Shown here piece by piece: positions 1 to 7,256 of a stretch of 14,047 nt of DNA. Within the stretch, counting starts at the first letter, position 1; every line of letters starts with the position of its first letter. The notes beneath the pieces are model-generated. The model had not been told where the DNA came from and did not search any database. It worked only from the letters and a program-made list of their open reading frames with translations. The stretch is from Rhodospirillales bacterium (lineage in GTDB: Bacteria > Pseudomonadota > Alphaproteobacteria > Rhodospirillales > 2-02-FULL-58-16), in assembly GCA_021775195.1 (NCBI GenBank), contig JAJFIG010000077.1, positions 1-14,047 on the forward strand, read 5' to 3'. The position numbers were made by a program, and so were the translations under genes.

Positions 1-1
1 C

Positions 2-670
2 ATCGGGACATTGATCGACAACGATGACCGGGACCGCACCGAATCGGACCTGTCGCTGCGCACGGCTTACGAAATCGTTCCCGAATACGAAGCCTTCCTT
101 CGCGGCACGGTGAACGACCGCTCCTATGACGAACTCGGTACAACAGACCGCCTGGACCGGGATTCCCACGGGTTCGAAGTTGTTGCCGGCGTGTCGATGG
201 ATTTCGGTGGCGTTACCTTTGGTGATTTTTTCGTCGGATGGGCGCAACAGTATTACGGTGATACGGCGCTCGACAATATTGGCGAACCGTTGGTCGGGGC
301 GGATATCACCTGGAATATGACGTCGCTGACGACGCTGCGTGGGGGGATCCTCAGGCGGATCGAGGAAACCACTCAGGGCGGGGCGTCGGGATTTTTCGTT
401 ACCCGCCTGGGGCTCGAAGCGGATCATGAACTGCTTCGAAACCTGCTGCTCAATGCCAACGCGGCGGTGACACACAACAATTACAAGGGCGTCGACCGGG
501 ACGATTACATATACGAGGGCGGTATCGGCGCGAAGTATATGATGAACCGGAATTTTTGGGGATCGCTGGAATATCGCTACCGCCAGCGGGAACGGGACAC
601 CGCCCCGGCCCTCGGCGACGCGGACTACAAACAGAATACCGTCATGCTGCGTCTCGAATTGCAAATGTAA
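2..670 (+). CDS. Outer-membrane beta-barrel protein, BBP2 type (5'-truncated)
   Basis: This is the C-terminal part of an outer-membrane beta-barrel; the reading frame is open to the left edge, so the true start lies outside the window. About 222 residues are visible. They show alternating polar and aromatic strands with tight turns, such as DNDDRDRTES, RSYDEL and NNYKGVDRDDY, and end in a strand-like segment (QNTVMLRLELQM). The family match from memory is the putative beta-barrel porin 2 group, common beside wza/wzc-like genes in Alphaproteobacteria. Its likely role is an outer-membrane conduit or accessory for polysaccharide export, working with the short OPX protein encoded 113 bases downstream. 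The last residue is Met rather than the more usual Phe of a beta-signal. Barrel identity is fairly secure; the export role is inferred from position. Confidence 0.8.
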   Translation: MGTLIDNDDRDRTESDLSLRTAYEIVPEYEAFLRGTVNDRSYDELGTTDRLDRDSHGFEVVAGVSMDFGGVTFGDFFVGWAQQYYGDTALDNIGEPLVGADITWNMTSLTTLRGGILRRIEETTQGGASGFFVTRLGLEADHELLRNLLLNANAAVTHNNYKGVDRDDYIYEGGIGAKYMMNRNFWGSLEYRYRQRERDTAPALGDADYKQNTVMLRLELQM

Positions 671-690
671 TCATTCAGGTAGTGCAAAAG

Positions 691-718
691 CATCTGTCCG
701 TAATCGGTTAAGCAGATG
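691..718 (+). other. Stem-loop in the gap between barrel and OPX genes
   Basis: CATCTG (691-696) is the reverse complement of CAGATG (713-718), and inside the loop CCG (698-700) can pair with CGG (705-707). The result is a two-step hairpin 21 bases after the barrel stop codon. No T-run follows, so it is not a canonical intrinsic terminator. It could damp read-through or protect an mRNA end between co-transcribed genes. It could also be chance. Confidence 0.25.
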
Positions 719-783
719 TAAATCTTCCGGCAGGTAATCTGCGCGTCAACAGTTCGAACGTGTACGAGGAAGGCGGGAAGAGA

Positions 784-1362
784 ATGGTTAGTGCACGCCG
801 CTTTTCACAGTCGCGGTGCGCTGCGGGGCGCCCGCTGCTGTTCGTCCTTTTTTTCGTGTTTGGTTTGTATTCGGGGCTCATGCCGGCCACGGCGACCGAG
901 CTCGACGGCTACAAGCTGGGATCCGGTGACTTGCTTCGGGTCATGGTATTCGGCCAAGAGGATTTGTCCGGCGAGTTCGAGGTTGAAGGCTCGGGCTTCA
1001 TTTCGTTGCCATTGATTCTCGAGGTGAAGGCGGCCGGTCTGACCGTCCGCCAGTTGGAAAAAAAGATCACCGGCAAATTAAAGCCCGACTTCCTCAAGAA
1101 CCCGCGTGTCAGCGTGGAGGTTCTCAACTACCGGCCATTTTATATCCTTGGCGAGGTCAAATCGCCGGGGAGTTACCGGTTTGTCAACGGTATGACCGTG
1201 GTGAACGCGATCGCGATGGCCGGAGGCTATACCTACCGGGCGCGGGAGAACCAGGTCATGCTTACAAGAGCCAGCGATGCGAAAAAAAAGCAAATGAAAG
1301 CCGACCACCAAACACCGGTCTTGCCTGGAGATGTCATAGAAGTTCCCGAGCGGTTCTGGTGA
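784..1362 (+). CDS. Short Wza-like polysaccharide export (OPX) protein
   Basis: A 192-residue periplasmic exporter of the OPX family. Residues 1-37 form a signal peptide: a basic n-region, a hydrophobic core at about 17-33 and an ATA cleavage site before TELDGY. There is no lipobox cysteine. The polysaccharide-export domain follows at about 43-116, opening with YKLGSGDLLRV, then one SLBB domain at about 117-165 (ILGEVKSPGSYRF, VVNAIAMAGGY). The protein ends PGDVIEVPERFW. It is about half the length of E. coli Wza and lacks the C-terminal outer-membrane helix, so it should depend on a separate porin; the barrel gene just upstream fits. The ATG at 784 is preferred because a purine-rich GAGGAAGGCGGGAAG lies just before it; a GTG at 760 would add eight residues. 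Confidence 0.88.
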   Translation: MVSARRFSQSRCAAGRPLLFVLFFVFGLYSGLMPATATELDGYKLGSGDLLRVMVFGQEDLSGEFEVEGSGFISLPLILEVKAAGLTVRQLEKKITGKLKPDFLKNPRVSVEVLNYRPFYILGEVKSPGSYRFVNGMTVVNAIAMAGGYTYRARENQVMLTRASDAKKKQMKADHQTPVLPGDVIEVPERFW

Positions 1363-1492
1363 CGTGATCGGTCCTTCTGGAGGGTGGAACCGGAACTGTT
1401 TCGGATGGCAGTGTAACAATCGATTGATGTGGCGGGTTGATCAAACCGAGCTACGCAGACAGCGGGTATCTCATGGACACCTTTGATACTGA

Positions 1493-1498
1493 AGGAGG
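1493..1498 (+). promoter_or_regulatory. Strong ribosome binding site for the Wzc-like gene
   Basis: AGGAGG lies seven bases before an in-frame GTG at 1506. The other in-frame starts, TTG at 1437 and ATG at 1473, have only weak purine runs. This favours GTG 1506, which begins 17 residues before the conserved DVDLREVLRKIW segment. Confidence 0.6.
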
Positions 1499-1505
1499 GG
1501 CGTAC

Positions 1506-3746
1506 GTGGGCCGGTCCGACAAGGGACTCGCCGCGCAATATTCGCCATCGATGGAGGATGTTGATCTGCGCGAAGTGCTGCGCAAGATATGGCGCCGCAA
1601 GGGCATCATCTTTGCTACCGTCGTCGTGCTGACAACGTTGACCGGCATCGCGCTGTTCCAGATGACGAAGTTGTATACGGCGGAAACACTCGTGATGATC
1701 GAGACCCGCGGGTCGAATATCGTCGGCATTGAAGCGGTCTTAACCGGGATGTCGGCGGATGCGGAAGCGATCGAGAGCGAAATCGAAGTCATTCGCTCGC
1801 GTGGGCTCGCCGAAAAAACAATCAAAAAGCTGAAACTCGACCAAAATCCCGAATTCAACGAAACCCTGCGACCCAAGCGGTTTCTGGCTGACCTCCTGGA
1901 CCTCAACCAGTTCGTTCCCAAAGAATGGTTGGACGTGCTTCTTGGGCGTACGGACGAAATCGTTCTTTCGCCGGAGGAGATAGAGGCCAAAAAACGGGTT
2001 AGAATCATCGACAACTTCCTCACGCGCCTCAACATCGCGCCAAAAGGCCGCTCGAGGGTGATCGGCATCGGGTTCACGTCGGAAAATCCCGAAACAGCGT
2101 CGAAGGTCGCCAATACGCTTGCCGATCTTTACATCGTCGAGCAGCTGGAGGTTAAGTTCGAGGCCACCCGCCGGGCCAATGAATGGTTGAACTCGCGGAT
2201 TTCCGGACTGCGCGAAAAGGTCGACGCGTCGGGCCGCGCGGTCGAAGAATTCCGGCGGAAGTCAGGATTGATCGAGAGTAGCGGCGTGACCCTCGCCGGA
2301 CAGCAGTTATCGGAATTGAACACCCAAATGGTCCTGACCCGTACGAAACGGGCCGAGGCCGAAGCTCGTTTGCGCCAGGTTATCGGCCTCGTGTCGTCGC
2401 CGGGCGGAGTCGACTCTGCGGCCGAGGTTCTGCAGTCGGGTCTTATCCAGCGTCTCCGTGAACAGGAGGCCGAGGTTCAGCGAAAAGTGGCGGAACTTGC
2501 CGTGGAATACGGAGAACGCCACCCGAAAATGATCAATGCGCGGGCCGAAGTACGGGATATCGAGAAGAAGATTCAGTCCGAGGTCAACAAGATCGTCAAA
2601 GGTCTGGAAAACGAGGTTGGGATCGCAAAAGCGCGTGAAGCTTCGATGGTGAAAAGTCTTGAGGAATTGAAACAGGAGGTCGGGCAGTCCAATCGCGCGA
2701 CCGTCAAACTGCAGGCCCTGGAACGTGAATCGACAGCCGATCGAACGCTGTTGGAGACCTTTCTGTCGCGGTTCAAGGAAACCAGTGCCCAGGAAGACGT
2801 GAATATCCAGCAAGCGGATGCGCGAATAATTTCCTTTGCCGACGTCCCCGATAAGCATTCATTTCCCAAAAGAACGCTCATTCTCGCCCTGACTTTCGTC
2901 GGTTCGTTTTCGATCGGCCTATTGTTGGTCTTTATCGTCGAACGGCTGGACAACGGGTTCAGGAGCGGCGAGCAGATCGAAAAACTCACCGGGGTGTCGG
3001 TGCTGGGCCTCGTCCCGGTGCTGAGCGGCTTGTCGAAGATCGGCAAGGCACCGGAATCCTATATTCTCGAACGCCCGGCATCGGCGTTCGGGGAATCCAT
3101 CCGGACTCTGCATACCAGCGTCCTGCTTTCTCATCTGGACGAACCGCCGAAATCTATTTTGATTACGTCATCCCTGCCCAAGGAAGGAAAGACGACGATT
3201 GCTTCCTGCCTGGCGAGGATGCAGGCCATGGCGGGGCGCCGAACAGTGATCATCGATACGGATTTCCGCCGGCCATCCGTACACCGGGCCTTCGGAATTG
3301 CCGAACAGCCTGGTCTGGTCGAATTGCTCGCCGGTGAAGTCCAGTTGGAGGATGTCGTGCAAACCGACGAGGCGTCGGGTGCTCATGTCATCTCGTCGGG
3401 TACTTCGGCACCCAATCCAAGTAATATCCTGGCGTCGGACCACATGAAGAGGCTTCTCGATTCTCTGGCCCAGACCTACGATCTGATCATCCTCGACTCG
3501 CCTCCTGTCATGGCCGTTTCCGATGCGCGAATTCTGTCCAACATGGCCGATGTAACAGTCTTTGTCGTTCGCTGGGCCGAGACCAGGCGCGAGGTAGTGA
3601 ACGCGGGCCTCAAGCAGATCATTTCCTCCTCTGGCCGGCTGGCCGGGGTCGTGCTGTCGATGGTCGATGTCCGCAAGCACGCCCGCTACGGCTATAGCGA
3701 TTCGGGCGTCTATTACGGAAGCGTCAAGAAGTACTACACGGGCTGA
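1506..3746 (+). CDS. Wzc/ExoP-like chain-length regulator with BY-kinase domain
   Basis: A 746-residue inner-membrane polysaccharide co-polymerase and tyrosine autokinase. A Wzz-type domain starts at about 18 (DVDLREVLRKIW), with a first membrane segment at 33-53 and a long periplasmic part containing coiled-coil heptads. A GNVR-like region ends near ADARIISFADVPDKHSFPK, before the second membrane segment at about 458-480. The C-terminal cytoplasmic BY-kinase has Walker A (PKEGKTT, K562), Walker A' (VIIDTDF, D584 and D586) and Walker B (IILDSPP, D664). The last 20 residues carry six tyrosines (728, 730, 736, 737, 743, 744), the expected autophosphorylation cluster. Known family members control polymer length and interact with the OPX protein. 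The gene follows the OPX gene and ends six bases before the next start. The choice of GTG 1506 rests on its Shine-Dalgarno; TTG 1437 or ATG 1473 would lengthen the N-terminus by 23 or 11 residues. Confidence 0.93.
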   Translation: MGRSDKGLAAQYSPSMEDVDLREVLRKIWRRKGIIFATVVVLTTLTGIALFQMTKLYTAETLVMIETRGSNIVGIEAVLTGMSADAEAIESEIEVIRSRGLAEKTIKKLKLDQNPEFNETLRPKRFLADLLDLNQFVPKEWLDVLLGRTDEIVLSPEEIEAKKRVRIIDNFLTRLNIAPKGRSRVIGIGFTSENPETASKVANTLADLYIVEQLEVKFEATRRANEWLNSRISGLREKVDASGRAVEEFRRKSGLIESSGVTLAGQQLSELNTQMVLTRTKRAEAEARLRQVIGLVSSPGGVDSAAEVLQSGLIQRLREQEAEVQRKVAELAVEYGERHPKMINARAEVRDIEKKIQSEVNKIVKGLENEVGIAKAREASMVKSLEELKQEVGQSNRATVKLQALERESTADRTLLETFLSRFKETSAQEDVNIQQADARIISFADVPDKHSFPKRTLILALTFVGSFSIGLLLVFIVERLDNGFRSGEQIEKLTGVSVLGLVPVLSGLSKIGKAPESYILERPASAFGESIRTLHTSVLLSHLDEPPKSILITSSLPKEGKTTIASCLARMQAMAGRRTVIIDTDFRRPSVHRAFGIAEQPGLVELLAGEVQLEDVVQTDEASGAHVISSGTSAPNPSNILASDHMKRLLDSLAQTYDLIILDSPPVMAVSDARILSNMADVTVFVVRWAETRREVVNAGLKQIISSSGRLAGVVLSMVDVRKHARYGYSDSGVYYGSVKKYYTG

Positions 3747-3752
3747 CCGCCG

Positions 3753-4460
3753 ATGGCAGTCAACCTGCCGTCGACGAAGATGAGCCCGGGCCTCGCCCTG
3801 GCCCTGTTTGTCGGTACGGTGATGATCGTCTTCGGCGTGGCGCGGACGATCTCTGCCTTCTCGATGTTGCCGGGCACGCCCGTCCTGAAGAATATCCAGA
3901 GTCTCAATTCGGTTCAGGCGGATGGCCTCGAGCTCCTGATAGCATCGCGGAAACGGGGATTGCGGTGGAGCGATTCCGGGCGTGCCTGGACCGATTTGGG
4001 GCTCGCCCAACTCCTGCTGGCAACTACCGAGGGCATCGACGGCGAACGTCGGAGAAGCCTCGTAAACGAGGCCATAGTATCCTTGAACGCGGGACTTGCC
4101 CTGGCGCCAGCGAATCCTTTCGCCTGGACCAGGCTGGCCTATGCCGAATCCTTGGCGAAAGGGCCGTCGCCGCAGGTCGTCTCGGCTCTCCGTATGGCGC
4201 TTTTCACGGCGCAATACGAACCCCGTCTCCTATTCGTAAGGCTGGAACTGTGTTTTCAGGTCTGGTCCCAGTTCGACGCCGGCGACCGCGACCTCATCTT
4301 CAAGCAAGTGCGTTTTGCTTGGCGTATCCAGCCCAAGCGCCTCGTCGAGTTGGCTCTGCGGATCGGTAAAGTCAATCTCGTGCGCGCGTCCCTTCTGTCG
4401 TCGCGGGAAGACCTGAGTGAATTCGAAAAAGTGCTCCGTGAGCAGCGATCATCGTCGTGA
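3753..4460 (+). CDS. Membrane-anchored TPR-like protein of unknown function
   Basis: A 235-residue protein that I cannot assign to a named family. One hydrophobic segment at about 12-35 suggests an N-terminal inner-membrane anchor. The rest is soluble and helical. Residues about 78-132 resemble TPR helices: AWTDLGLAQLLLA, then LNAGLALAPANPFAWTRLAYAE with the small-residue and Pro spacing typical of a TPR turn. The C-terminus is charged and Ser-rich. The start ATG lies six bases after the kinase stop codon and the next gene follows after 28 bases, so it is almost certainly in the export operon. TPR proteins commonly act as scaffolds in polysaccharide secretion complexes, so an assembly role is plausible but inferred. 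Topology (periplasmic or cytoplasmic) is not settled by the sequence. Confidence 0.75.
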   Translation: MAVNLPSTKMSPGLALALFVGTVMIVFGVARTISAFSMLPGTPVLKNIQSLNSVQADGLELLIASRKRGLRWSDSGRAWTDLGLAQLLLATTEGIDGERRRSLVNEAIVSLNAGLALAPANPFAWTRLAYAESLAKGPSPQVVSALRMALFTAQYEPRLLFVRLELCFQVWSQFDAGDRDLIFKQVRFAWRIQPKRLVELALRIGKVNLVRASLLSSREDLSEFEKVLREQRSSS

Positions 4461-4474
4461 CAAAGTGAGATTAC

Positions 4475-4483
4475 GAAGGGGGA
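4475..4483 (+). promoter_or_regulatory. Ribosome binding site deciding the oxidoreductase start
   Basis: GAAGGGGGA lies five bases before GTG 4489. A GTG at 4417 in the same frame would overlap the upstream gene by 44 bases and adds a basic, unconserved N-terminus. GTG 4489 places the Rossmann strand (IRVGIVGTG) at residue 8, as expected. Confidence 0.6.
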
Positions 4484-4488
4484 TATCA

Positions 4489-5655
4489 GTGGCACAGGAC
4501 GATTCCACCATCCGCGTCGGCATCGTTGGTACGGGGTTTATCTCGAAACACTTTCTGCTGGCCTTCCACGACGACCCGGGGCTCGACATTACGCGGGTTC
4601 TGACGCGCCGCGATCCCGACCGATGCGGCGAGTATCCCGACCGGGATCTGCTGACCAATTCCCGTGCCGAACTGATGGACAACAGCGACGTGATCTTCGA
4701 GTGCACGGGTGATCCGCTTTATGCGTCCGACGTCATCGACGAGGCGTGCAAGGCGTCGCGGCCAGTGGTGACGCTGAATGCCGAGTTCCATGTCACGGCG
4801 GGCTCCTATTTCGTCGACAAGGGGTTGGTGAGCGAGGCCGAGGGGGATCAGCCGGGTAGCCAGGCGGCGTTGCATGAGCGGGCGGTCGAAATGGGGTTCA
4901 GGCCCATTGTCTACGGCAACACCAAGTCCTTCCTCAACCACACACCGACGCTGGAAGAAATGGAATACTGGGGAGCCAAGCAGAACATTTCCCTGCCCAT
5001 GGTGACCTCGTTCACCGATGGCACCAAGCTGCAGATCGAGCAGGCGCTGGTCGCCAACGGCCTTGGCGCGACCGTGGCCGCGCCGGGTCTACTGGGCCCG
5101 CAAATTCCGGACCTGGACGCCGCCGCCCAGCACCTGGCGGCCGAAGCCAAGAAGCTGGGTACGCCGATCGCCGACTACGTACTGTTCGCCGGCGCCCCCC
5201 ACGCCATCTTCGTGGCCGCCGAACACAACGAGGACCAGCGGGACTGCCTCGCCTACCTGAAGATGGGTGACGGGCCTTTCTACGTCATGGTGCGCAAGGA
5301 CATCCTGGCCCACCTGGAGGTGGCGCGGACGATCCGCCGGGTTGCCATAGAGGGCCGAAGCCTGCTCACCAACTCGGCGCTGCCGTCGGTCAACGTCGTC
5401 ACAGTGGCGAAAAGGGACCTGCCGGCCGGGACCCGTATCGACAAGGGAATCGGCAGCTTTGACGTCCGCGGGATCGCAGTGAAGATCGCCGACAGTCCCG
5501 GCGCCCTGCCCATCGGCCTCATGGACAATGCGGTGATCACCCGGCCGGTCGAGGCTGGCGCCCATCTGACTTTCGATGACGTGGACCTGCCTGATTCCCT
5601 AGCTCTCGAGGCGTGGCGGCAGGTCGAGAAAAACGTCGTCGCGTCTTTGAAGTGA
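4489..5655 (+). CDS. NAD(P)-dependent oxidoreductase with C-terminal SAF domain (COG4091-like)
   Basis: A 388-residue cytoplasmic enzyme. The N-terminal Rossmann fold has GIVGTGFIS (11-19), followed by VIFECTGDP (68-76). The middle carries EGDQPG (118-123), GNTKSFLN (143-150) and TSFTDGTK (173-180), which I recognise as the pattern of predicted homoserine dehydrogenases that carry a SAF domain. The SAF-like region is about 300-368 (AKRDLPAGT, LPIGLMDNAV, VEAGAHLTFDDVDLP). Known relatives include the DXR type II (DRL) enzyme of Brucella, which reduces deoxyxylulose phosphate for isoprenoid synthesis, so the substrate cannot be read from family alone. It lies 28 bases after the TPR-like gene and ends the plus-strand operon. 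Possible roles are making an unusual sugar or sugar acid for the polymer, or supplying precursor to the lipid carrier; both are inference. A true homoserine dehydrogenase role is unlikely in this context. Confidence 0.82.
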   Translation: MAQDDSTIRVGIVGTGFISKHFLLAFHDDPGLDITRVLTRRDPDRCGEYPDRDLLTNSRAELMDNSDVIFECTGDPLYASDVIDEACKASRPVVTLNAEFHVTAGSYFVDKGLVSEAEGDQPGSQAALHERAVEMGFRPIVYGNTKSFLNHTPTLEEMEYWGAKQNISLPMVTSFTDGTKLQIEQALVANGLGATVAAPGLLGPQIPDLDAAAQHLAAEAKKLGTPIADYVLFAGAPHAIFVAAEHNEDQRDCLAYLKMGDGPFYVMVRKDILAHLEVARTIRRVAIEGRSLLTNSALPSVNVVTVAKRDLPAGTRIDKGIGSFDVRGIAVKIADSPGALPIGLMDNAVITRPVEAGAHLTFDDVDLPDSLALEAWRQVEKNVVASLK

Positions 5656-5666
5656 TAGGGCCCACG

Positions 5667-5684
5667 CCGCGGCATTTTCCGCGG
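5667..5684. terminator. Hairpin between convergent genes (possible bidirectional terminator)
   Basis: CCGCGG (5667-5672) and CCGCGG (5679-5684) form a six-pair all-GC stem with a six-base loop. It lies between the oxidoreductase stop at 5655 and the minus-strand ligase stop at 5695. No T-run follows on either strand, so intrinsic termination would be weak. Its position between converging genes is the main support. Confidence 0.35.
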
Positions 5685-5694
5685 AGGGAAAGAA

Positions 5695-7056
5695 CTATCG
5701 GCCGGTGTGCTCGCGGCTGCTCCAGGACTGGGCGCAGGCCGCCCCCATGACAAGGCTGTAGAATGCCGCCACGGCGGGGATTTGAAGGCTGAAATCGACC
5801 ATGGCGTGGATGCCGACCTGTACGGTGACGGCGAACCCTATGCAGGGGAAGATGGCGTTGCGGTAACGCCTGCGGACGCCGCAGAGCGTCAGAACCGCCA
5901 GCCCGCCGATGGTGGCGAAGAGGGCGAAGGCGCCAGGCAGGCCCAGTTCCAGCCCGTTTTCCAGATAGGTATTGTGGGCCTCCATGTAGAAACTGCGCAG
6001 GCTCTCGTCGCGATAGAAGCGGAATACCTCCTCGAAGGTTCCGTACCCGGTGCCGAGTACCGGGGCGGCCTCGATCGCCTCAACGGTTTTTTCGTAGACC
6101 AGGGGGCGTTCCTGGGTCTCAACCGATATCCTGGCGAGGCGTTGATCGGTGCCCTCGCCGCCGACCGCGAACAGAAGGGTTCCGGCGACGACGGCGACGA
6201 CGGTCACGGAGAGGGCAAACCGAAGCCTGGCTTCGCGGGTGATCCCCTGGATCAGGCAGAGTGTCAGAAGTCCCGCCCCCGTGCTGATGAAACCGCCGCG
6301 GGAGTGGCTGAGCAGGAGGGCGGTCGCGATGACAATGCAGGCGACAAGCAGGATCCAGGGCGGCGGCCACGCGGTATTCAGCAGGCGGTGAAGCCCGTCG
6401 CGCCAGCCCAAGGCCCCGCCCAGCGACTTCCTCAGGGCATCGAGCAGCAGGCCGGATGCGCATAGCAGGGTCAGGCCGGCGAAGGTGGCAAAGGAATTGC
6501 GATTGACGAAGGTGCTGGTTAGGTCGTTCTTGTAGGCGTACTTGTCGAACCAGAGGATGGTCTGGGATCCCGAAAACTGGACGATCAGGCCGTAGATGGA
6601 ATAAAGGGCGCCGGCCGCGGGGACCATGAAGATCACGTGGCGTGCCCGCGTCGACGAACGGCAGTATTGAAGCGACAGCCAGAAAATGCCCCCGTAGGTC
6701 AACAGGCGAAGCAGTGCCGACCGGGTGGCGTAGGGGTTGAGGGACACACTGCCGCGGAGGTCGCGCCCCAGCGCCTCGCTAGCGGTGTTCCAGATCGGAT
6801 GATGCCAGGACTCCGGCGTCAGGGGCAGGGACTGGATCAGGGCCCACAAAACGGTCACGCCGAACAGAACCACAAACGGCCAAATGCTTTTCACGGCGAC
6901 GGGTGGCTGCTCGCCCCGGTGGGCATGGGAGAATGCCCAGCCTACCAGCAGGACGCCGACGATGGATGCCATCAGGCCCCAACTCCAGACATAGACGGAT
7001 GCCAAGGGCAACGGGGCCAGGACGACAAGCGCGAGGAGAGACCGGAAAACTATCAT
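5695..7056 (-). CDS. O-antigen ligase / polymerase-like membrane protein (Wzy_C family)
   Basis: A 453-residue polytopic inner-membrane protein with about ten or more hydrophobic segments. Family signatures: NRNSFATFAGL (185-195), the SHSRGG segment (250-255), GTGYGTF (335-341), a periplasmic loop with AHNTYLENGLELGLPG (360-375, H361 probably essential) and HAMVDFSLQIPA (417-428). This pattern is typical of O-antigen ligases (WaaL) and related polysaccharide polymerases, which transfer undecaprenyl-linked glycans. Whether it ligates or polymerises cannot be told from sequence. A second Wzy-like protein is encoded at 11861-13192, so this one may be the ligase-like partner. The ATG at 7056 has no recognisable Shine-Dalgarno, but the first membrane helix begins at once, leaving little room for another start. 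It converges on the oxidoreductase gene and is divergent from the PssD-like gene. Confidence 0.87.
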   Translation of the reverse strand: MIVFRSLLALVVLAPLPLASVYVWSWGLMASIVGVLLVGWAFSHAHRGEQPPVAVKSIWPFVVLFGVTVLWALIQSLPLTPESWHHPIWNTASEALGRDLRGSVSLNPYATRSALLRLLTYGGIFWLSLQYCRSSTRARHVIFMVPAAGALYSIYGLIVQFSGSQTILWFDKYAYKNDLTSTFVNRNSFATFAGLTLLCASGLLLDALRKSLGGALGWRDGLHRLLNTAWPPPWILLVACIVIATALLLSHSRGGFISTGAGLLTLCLIQGITREARLRFALSVTVVAVVAGTLLFAVGGEGTDQRLARISVETQERPLVYEKTVEAIEAAPVLGTGYGTFEEVFRFYRDESLRSFYMEAHNTYLENGLELGLPGAFALFATIGGLAVLTLCGVRRRYRNAIFPCIGFAVTVQVGIHAMVDFSLQIPAVAAFYSLVMGAACAQSWSSREHTGR

Positions 7057-7256
7057 GGGAGGCGGAAATCCAAAACCAGACGCATCGATGGACGTTCGTC
7101 GCCGTTGGTGAATTTTTGCTCCCCAAGGATTAAAACATCGTTACGGTCCCTTCCGGGCAGGGGCGCCGGGCTAAAGGAAATTTAACGATATTCGGACAGA
7201 TTCGGGTGATCGTCGGCGACTGGCCGGCGGTGACGGTCGCGCGGTGTTGGCGTGTC
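7057..7256. promoter_or_regulatory. Divergent intergenic region (ligase / PssD-like)
   Basis: About 200 bases separate the ligase start (minus) from the preferred PssD-like start (plus), so promoters for both should lie here. AT-rich patches occur at about 7110-7136 and 7175-7192. I see no convincing -35/-10 pair. A seven-base inverted repeat, ATCGTTA (7137-7143) and TAACGAT (7183-7189), is present but could be chance. No gene is visible here. Confidence 0.35.

Noticed and set aside
1367..1394. Possible hairpin CGGTCC...GGAACCG after the OPX gene as a terminator
   Set aside because: The stem needs a bulge, has no T-run, and the next gene continues the same functional operon.
3168..4214. Minus-strand open frame (348 codons) opposite the kinase and TPR-like genes
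   Set aside because: It spans the junction of two real plus-strand genes and is rich in Arg/Gln/His/Gly with no domain; judged a shadow.
5707..6465. Plus-strand open frame (252 codons) opposite the ligase gene
   Set aside because: Gly/Ala/Asp/Gln-rich with no motif; the minus strand carries all O-antigen ligase signatures.
7137..7189. ATCGTTA/TAACGAT inverted repeat in the divergent gap as an operator
   Set aside because: A seven-base inverted repeat in a 150-200 base region is expected by chance about as often as not, and no regulator gene is nearby.
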